Shown here: one piece after another, positions 58,884 to 64,000 of the stretch
Numbering within the stretch: position 1 is the stretch's first letter
Layout of the letters: each line of letters opens with the position of its first letter
Assembly: GCA_027924645.1 (NCBI GenBank)
Contig: BSBN01000445.1
Span: 4,819,001-4,883,000 of the forward strand
Source of the DNA: Cunninghamia lanceolata
Taxonomy: Eukaryota; Streptophyta; Pinopsida; Cupressales; Cupressaceae
Reading direction: 5' to 3'
DNA: 64,000 bases
Translations under genes and position numbers: made by a program
The notes under the pieces: model-generated
Told to the model about the DNA's origin: nothing
The model's input: the letters and a program-made list of their open reading frames with translations, nothing else
Database searches by the model: none

Positions 58884-60980
58884 ATTGATAGTTTGATAAT
58901 AAAAAGAAGACTACTTCTTCATGAACTTATTAATGAAACAAATGAAACACATTACTAGATTATATCTATCAGATTTGATTCCCTGATTATAACATTAGTC
59001 TAAGGAATACGTCTTTATTCTTTCTAAAAATAAAGAGCCCAATTCATTCATAATTGTTAGCTATGCAATAATAAAGTTTGATACATTGGTTAAAATTTAA
59101 GTCTAACATAACTTGAATTCAAATAAATCTCAAAGTAATAAAACATCATTTATGAAACCGATAGATTTGCTCTAAATTTCACATAACTACAAGGTAAACA
59201 TTACTAATAAAGTAATCATTATATCAAACTTATCATTAAAATACTTTTCTACTCAATCCTAGGTCATCTTCTTATATTTTTATTATAATGCCTCAAAAGT
59301 AAATCACATTATAATGGTTGAATCATGCAAACTAAATACTTAATCAACAATCTCTCCTATCAAAATAATTAAAATACAATACATCATTTATTCACTCAAT
59401 TATTTCAAAATTAGAATCATTATACATCATATCAAAAATTGAGACAACGCATCAATATTTCCAAATTTTAATCTCAATTGACTTTATTCATCTAATTTAT
59501 TATTAATATATTCATCAACACAAGTTAAAAACTCACCCACATCCATCGACTACATGTATTCTTATATTAATGAGAGGATCAAACAGATCTAGGGTACAAC
59601 ATTAGTAATCTACATATATTCATTCTAGATCTCGAAAGACATTTGCATTTACTAGTTTAGTCTAAGGAACCATATGATAACACCAAGGAACATGCAAAAG
59701 CATTAAAAAATTTACTTGCAAAAGAACCTTAAGGAGGTACCACCTATGATTATCAACTTATCTAAACAACTAACCATGAAATTATAACTAGGGTTATTAT
59801 CAATCAATAGTAATAAATCAACATTAGGTTCATTCATAAACCATTGAACCTAATTGAATCCTATTAACTAAAACAATCTTCGACAAAACTCAAACAGGTC
59901 TTAGATATACCAAAGTTAAATTTAACTTAGAGCCTATCAATATACAATAAAGTAATCAAATGTTCATATAATATTAAGATGAGGATACAACTAAGTCAGG
60001 GTTGAAGAATGTACAAAACATCAAAATATAGTAAAATTTAATAACTATCTATTAGTATTTTCTAAAGAAATTATTATCTTTACTCTAAGAAGATATTCCA
60101 TCTGATTTCTTGGTTAGCACCTTCAATGAAAGACCTAATGCAACCAAAACATAAATAATCATAAATTTGATCTATAACTTAATAACCTATCAAATTCCTT
60201 AAAGATACAAAGAGAGTTATATTATGACTAAAAGGTTTTCAAGGATTTAATCATGAGTCTATAGTTTTAAACCCTTACATAATTATTTGTCAAAATAAAT
60301 AAGCATATGAAACTTGTATCAAGGCAATAAGTAGTGTGAGGGATTTGTTGAAAATGCTTTATAAACTCATCAATGCTTAAAAGTAAGAGGATCGTTCTGG
60401 TAAAAGTTTCCAAAGATGTCTAAAAAGAAATGTCGTAACATTGGGTGCAAAGATAGCAGGATAACCACTAAATAAAGTTTTTAGAATCTTAAGCCAAAGA
60501 GATCGGTAGTAGATAAGCCAAATCCTCAGCCTTGCCAGCGGATAGAGACATGGGTAACCTCAAGAGGTAGTCCCAATATTTCACTAAAAACATCAAATAG
60601 GTATCCAAACATGATTAATTCATACTCACATCAATAAAACACATTAGGTAAACGATAAGCGAATTTAGACAAGGCACACAAATTGATTGACAATGTGACT
60701 TATAGAGAATTCATTATTGCAATGTTTGTGGCATAAGCACAAAATGAATTGATGAAAGACATTATACTGTGAGTGCAAAAGCATAGTCAAGGCATAGAGA
60801 ATTGTACCATAATGAATGCAGGGTGAGCGAATTGTTGTGAGCATTTTAAATAGAGATAATATTATTGTGGAGATTATTGGTAACGCTAAATAGAAACAAA
60901 CTGAAGAAAAAGGCACGCGTTATAATAATGTGCACAACTAATGAAGAGACATCCATCAAGCTGTAACGGAAGGAAAGATT
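58884..60980. other. Unassigned AT-rich sequence
   Basis: No coding, RNA or element signature recognised in about 2.1 kb. Confidence 0.5.
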
Positions 60981-60984
60981 TTGT

Positions 60985-61195
60985 CAGAGCTGTAAATTCG
61001 AATGTCGAAGACATCATGCAAATGAAATGTGGAATCACGGACAAGGCACCGAGATACTACTAAATGCCTAAAAGGTTGCGGTCACTTAAAATCCATGATT
61101 TCAGGATATGCGAATGGTTTTGTTGAAAACGTTTTAGAAACTTTCTGTCAAATGCAATCGATAGATACTAACTTCTTTCTAATGCTACCAAAATT
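60985..61195 (+). pseudogene. Pentatricopeptide-repeat (PPR) gene fragment
   Basis: Plus-strand frames read VEDIMQMKCGITDKA, a stop, MPKR, then after a shift MISGYANGFVENVLETFCQM. This follows the plant PLS-type PPR pattern (VDMYAKCG...KAREVFDKMP-R-VVSW--MI-GYAQNG--E-AL--F-QM). About one and a half repeats remain, broken by a stop and a frameshift. PPR proteins bind organellar RNA; this piece is clearly not functional. Confidence 0.65.
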
Positions 61196-61214
61196 CTATT
61201 TATTCGTCTCTTAA

Positions 61215-62245
61215 GTTCATTAACAATAAGTACATTAATCGACAAAAAGAAAAAGGATTAAGAATGTTTTTATTAAATAGACCAATAGGTTTGAGCTAAT
61301 CTCGTCGCCATTCAAGACATGAATACATAGCTCGGACAAAAAGATAAGTTGCAGGAGATTTGAAAGAGTTGATGCAAAAGAATAGATTTGCAGGTCGGTA
61401 GAAAAAGCTGATCCAACAATTATGACTACCACAAGGGTAAAATTTCTAGCTGACGGAAGATAATAACGCAACCCCCCAAATGATAGATACAGGACGAAGG
61501 AAATCACAATCCAATCAACAAGCAAACAAGCAGGCCAATAAGCCATTCATTACAAGTAGGTTGATAAGGACATGCATGTCAAATAAAGTTATGCAGACCG
61601 ATTTCAAAATCATCCTAGCCATTTCAAAATATGTAGACCAAAGGGAGAATATTCAGGGTAATAGTTATTTATAGAGGCCGTTATAAATTGATAGGAGAAG
61701 GAATATAGTTATGACAAGCGACTTCTCTGGTCAATTTCAAATAAAGATGCAATAGGGCACAAGTTCAACAATATGCAGATATTCTAACGAGAGCACAAGC
61801 TATTGAGAAATGCCACAAGGGTGAGGAGTAGAGTATAAGAAAACCTAGTCAACCCACAACACCAACCCTTCTTCTTAAATCTCCCCTGAGGTTAAAAATG
61901 ATATCCAAAAGTTCTTCCCCATCCACAATTCTTCTAGACCTGCACAATCAATCTTACAAAGAATCCGAAAACATAAAGAATTCACCCCAAGAATCATACC
62001 TGAAACATCCTATATAATCAAAGATTTCGATGTAACATCTGTGTTTTTAAAAGAGTACGACTCTTCCCGACAAGATGACTCTTCATCTACTCATCTTGTA
62101 ACCTATTTTCTTGTGAACTGAAAATAGATTAAAACAACTTTAAAATATAATTTTATGAACAAATAAATACCCTATACTAAATTCTAATTTTTATTATAAT
62201 TTATATTTCAATATCATAATTAAATCTATTAAGTACACAAGAAAT
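61215..62245. other. Unassigned sequence
   Basis: Nothing recognisable; small frames only. Confidence 0.45.
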
Positions 62246-62572
62246 TGTTGGGAAGGATTAGGCCTTACATTAGGTCTTTCAAGAGTTTGTCCCATTTTGA
62301 CATTTGTACTCATACATATGAGACACCTCTTTCATTTTGGCTTGTCACTTGCCCTCACACATGTCACGTAAGTTAGACAAGTGTTGCATGCTTGTAGGGG
62401 TAGTCAGTAGTTCACTCCTACCTTCCTACCTCCTTTTCCTTGTCTATTTAAGCAAGGCTTCTCATTATATTTTACACACTCTCATTGTATATTATAGATA
62501 TGCTCTTGTGCTCTATTTTTTACTTGTGAAAGGTTTTATTCTTTGTGCTTGTTGATCTTGGCTGCTCCAACA
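62246..62572 (+). repeat. 5' LTR of a third Copia-type element (Copia-3)
   Basis: TGTTGGGAAGGATTAGGCC...GGCTGCTCCAACA, 327 bp, with a CTATTTAAGC TATA-like box (about 62446) and a primer-binding-site-like sequence directly after it. TGTTGG...CCAACA ends are typical of Copia LTRs. The partner LTR is beyond the right edge, or lost. Confidence 0.8.
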
Positions 62573-62585
62573 TGATATCGGAGCC
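62573..62585 (+). other. Copia-3 primer-binding site (altered)
   Basis: TGATATCGGAGCC directly abuts the LTR and matches TGGTATCAGAGCC with two changes, both G/A transitions. Confidence 0.8.
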
Positions 62586-64000
62586 ATGCTTGTACATTCC
62601 TTCTTGAATTGGTGACTCCAGCACTTAACCCTATCATCAGAGCGTCGTGGAGCCAAACAGATGTCGCCATTACATTTAGAAGGCCCAAAACAATTAAGGT
62701 GACCCTTTCCAGTAAATTGAATTTTTTGCAAAAATAAAAATTTACCCCTTGCAAGGGTACTGTACGGTCGCACGGCCTCATTTCCTACTTGTACGGATTT
62801 TTAAAAAAAAAATATATAGCAGAGGGCGTTGAAATTGTTCGATTTTTGTTTTCTCATGTTTTTGTGGCCTCTCGACCTCTGCATAATCTTCAAAAGCCCA
62901 CAACGCAATCTTCAACTCTGGCCTACCTACTGCAACGCCCAAACCTTGCGCCGCCCTTGTTGCAATTTTAATTCATAGTAGTTGTTAACCAAGCATTTGT
63001 GTTAATCACTTGGTCGCTAAGGCCATGGTCTACACTCTACCTGTGTTTTTTGGTGGTTTCCATCAACTCTTCACGCAGTCTACTGTCCATAGATCGTGGT
63101 TTTGAGCATGATCGATGAACCTTTTGGTCGAACAACTCACATTGCCAGGTCATGGTTTGCCCATCAATCTCTGTCGACGTCTTCATCTCCTCACCAACTA
63201 AGGTCGCAGTCTACTCACCGCCCACCACACATGTCGAAGTATCCAATTTGCTCACGGTTCCTGGTTTTATTTTTTACACAGTCTTCAAACAACTTTAGTA
63301 GTTGTTTTTGATGTCGCATTCTTCCTATAAAGTGGTGGGTTGCACCCCCAAACAAACCACCATAGTTTCATTCAAGTGTTATTGTTTATAACAATCGCTT
63401 AAATGTCTACGACTATTGTAATTTTGGTTCATCAAACACCTCACTCATGGTTTTAAACAGTACCGACGCTGCTTCAGTCGGCATTCTCTACACTTGGTCA
63501 TTGATATTTCAAGAATCATCTGAGGTCTCCTATTTGAATATCTCTATTATGAGGAGGAAGTCGGAGGAGGCATCACCATTCACCCTGTTGCACCCTTCAT
63601 AGAGATTCAACGATCAACAACATCTTATATTATTTATATTATTCGGCTTGCAGATTTTTTTTACTTGGTCACCTATATCTAGGCAGATCCTTCATGATTT
63701 TTTGAGTTAGGATTGCATTCTCATGTGGCATCGCATTTTGTATTGTTTTTTGTTTGTGGCATTAAATGCTACCTTAGAACACCTATGGTAGCCGTTAGAG
63801 CTTAATGCTAACATTTAATGGTTAGTAAAACCACAACAATCAATGTTAACCATTAGAATTTTATGTAACTTTAACAATTACATGTAACAATGACAGATGA
63901 TGTACCCGCTAGCAGTCATTAAACCACTTAGAGATAGCATTTCTTGCCAAACAGACCACCAGGGTTTGCCCAAGTGCTCGAATAGGGGCTTTTTTTCATT
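62586..64000 (+). mobile_element. Internal region of Copia-3, no recognisable coding sequence
   Basis: The 1.4 kb after the PBS should hold gag in a complete Copia element. No gag, zinc knuckle or protease motif is visible in any frame, so the element is either a non-autonomous derivative, deeply decayed, or interrupted. A short inverted repeat around TAATGGTTAG / TTAACCATTA lies at about 63818-63860. It continues past the window edge. Confidence 0.4.

Noticed and set aside
62513..62781. Two overlapping minus-strand frames across the Copia-3 LTR end
   Set aside because: They cross the LTR-PBS junction, have no domain and overlap in different frames.

Overview
This window looks like intergenic DNA of a seed plant with a large, transposon-rich genome. 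A gymnosperm such as a conifer is my best guess, but only as inference from very long LTRs, sparse genes and several retroelement families resembling ones I associate with conifers. No intact host gene, tRNA, rRNA or CRISPR array was found. Nearly everything recognisable is a mobile element or a decayed gene fragment.

Layout. Positions 1-20476 hold an old minus-strand Copia element (SIRE/Maximus-like, here Copia-1) that runs off the left edge. It is split in the spacer between integrase and reverse transcriptase by a 15.8-kb insertion (851-16633) with a perfect 5-bp target duplication, CTTAT. The insertion is a tandem array LTR-internal-LTR-internal-LTR with three near-identical 3.3-kb LTRs and two 2.96-kb internal regions. 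Each internal region has a minus-strand primer-binding site and one 566-codon ORF with two gag-like CHHC motifs, but no protease, reverse transcriptase, RNase H or integrase. It is therefore a non-autonomous element (LARD/TR-GAG type). The LTRs are rich in CAT/ATG triplets and each carries five TGACGTCA palindromes.

Positions 20.5-32.3 kb hold tandem repeats, a WD40 gene fragment, two MITE copies, a decayed acidic ORF (27.2-28.1 kb), a decayed minus-strand cargo-like ORF lying beside a gag fragment with several zinc knuckles (28.1-31.7 kb), and a LINE RNase H fragment. A possible gene remnant lies at 32.6-33.4 kb. A degraded hAT transposase is at 36.2-38.1 kb, followed by a possible solo LTR.

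Positions 41679-47107 are a complete young Copia element (Copia-2): 465/447-bp LTRs, a CTCAC target duplication, a tRNA-iMet-type PBS and one polyprotein frame with three premature stops and a lost integrase catalytic Asp. After some exon-like but unresolved sequence (47.4-49.7 kb) comes a diverged relative of the CATCAT/TGACGTCA-rich LTR (51.4-52.5 kb). At 54386-58878 there is a 4.5-kb TG...CA sequence flanked by GTTTC duplications, best read as a giant solo LTR. A PPR gene fragment (about 61.0-61.2 kb) and the 5' LTR of another Copia-type element (62246-62572) close the window.

The parts do not form a host pathway. They record nested insertion, LTR-LTR recombination, capture or decay of gene pieces, and C-to-T nonsense decay. 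The most notable object is the tandem non-autonomous array at 851-16633.
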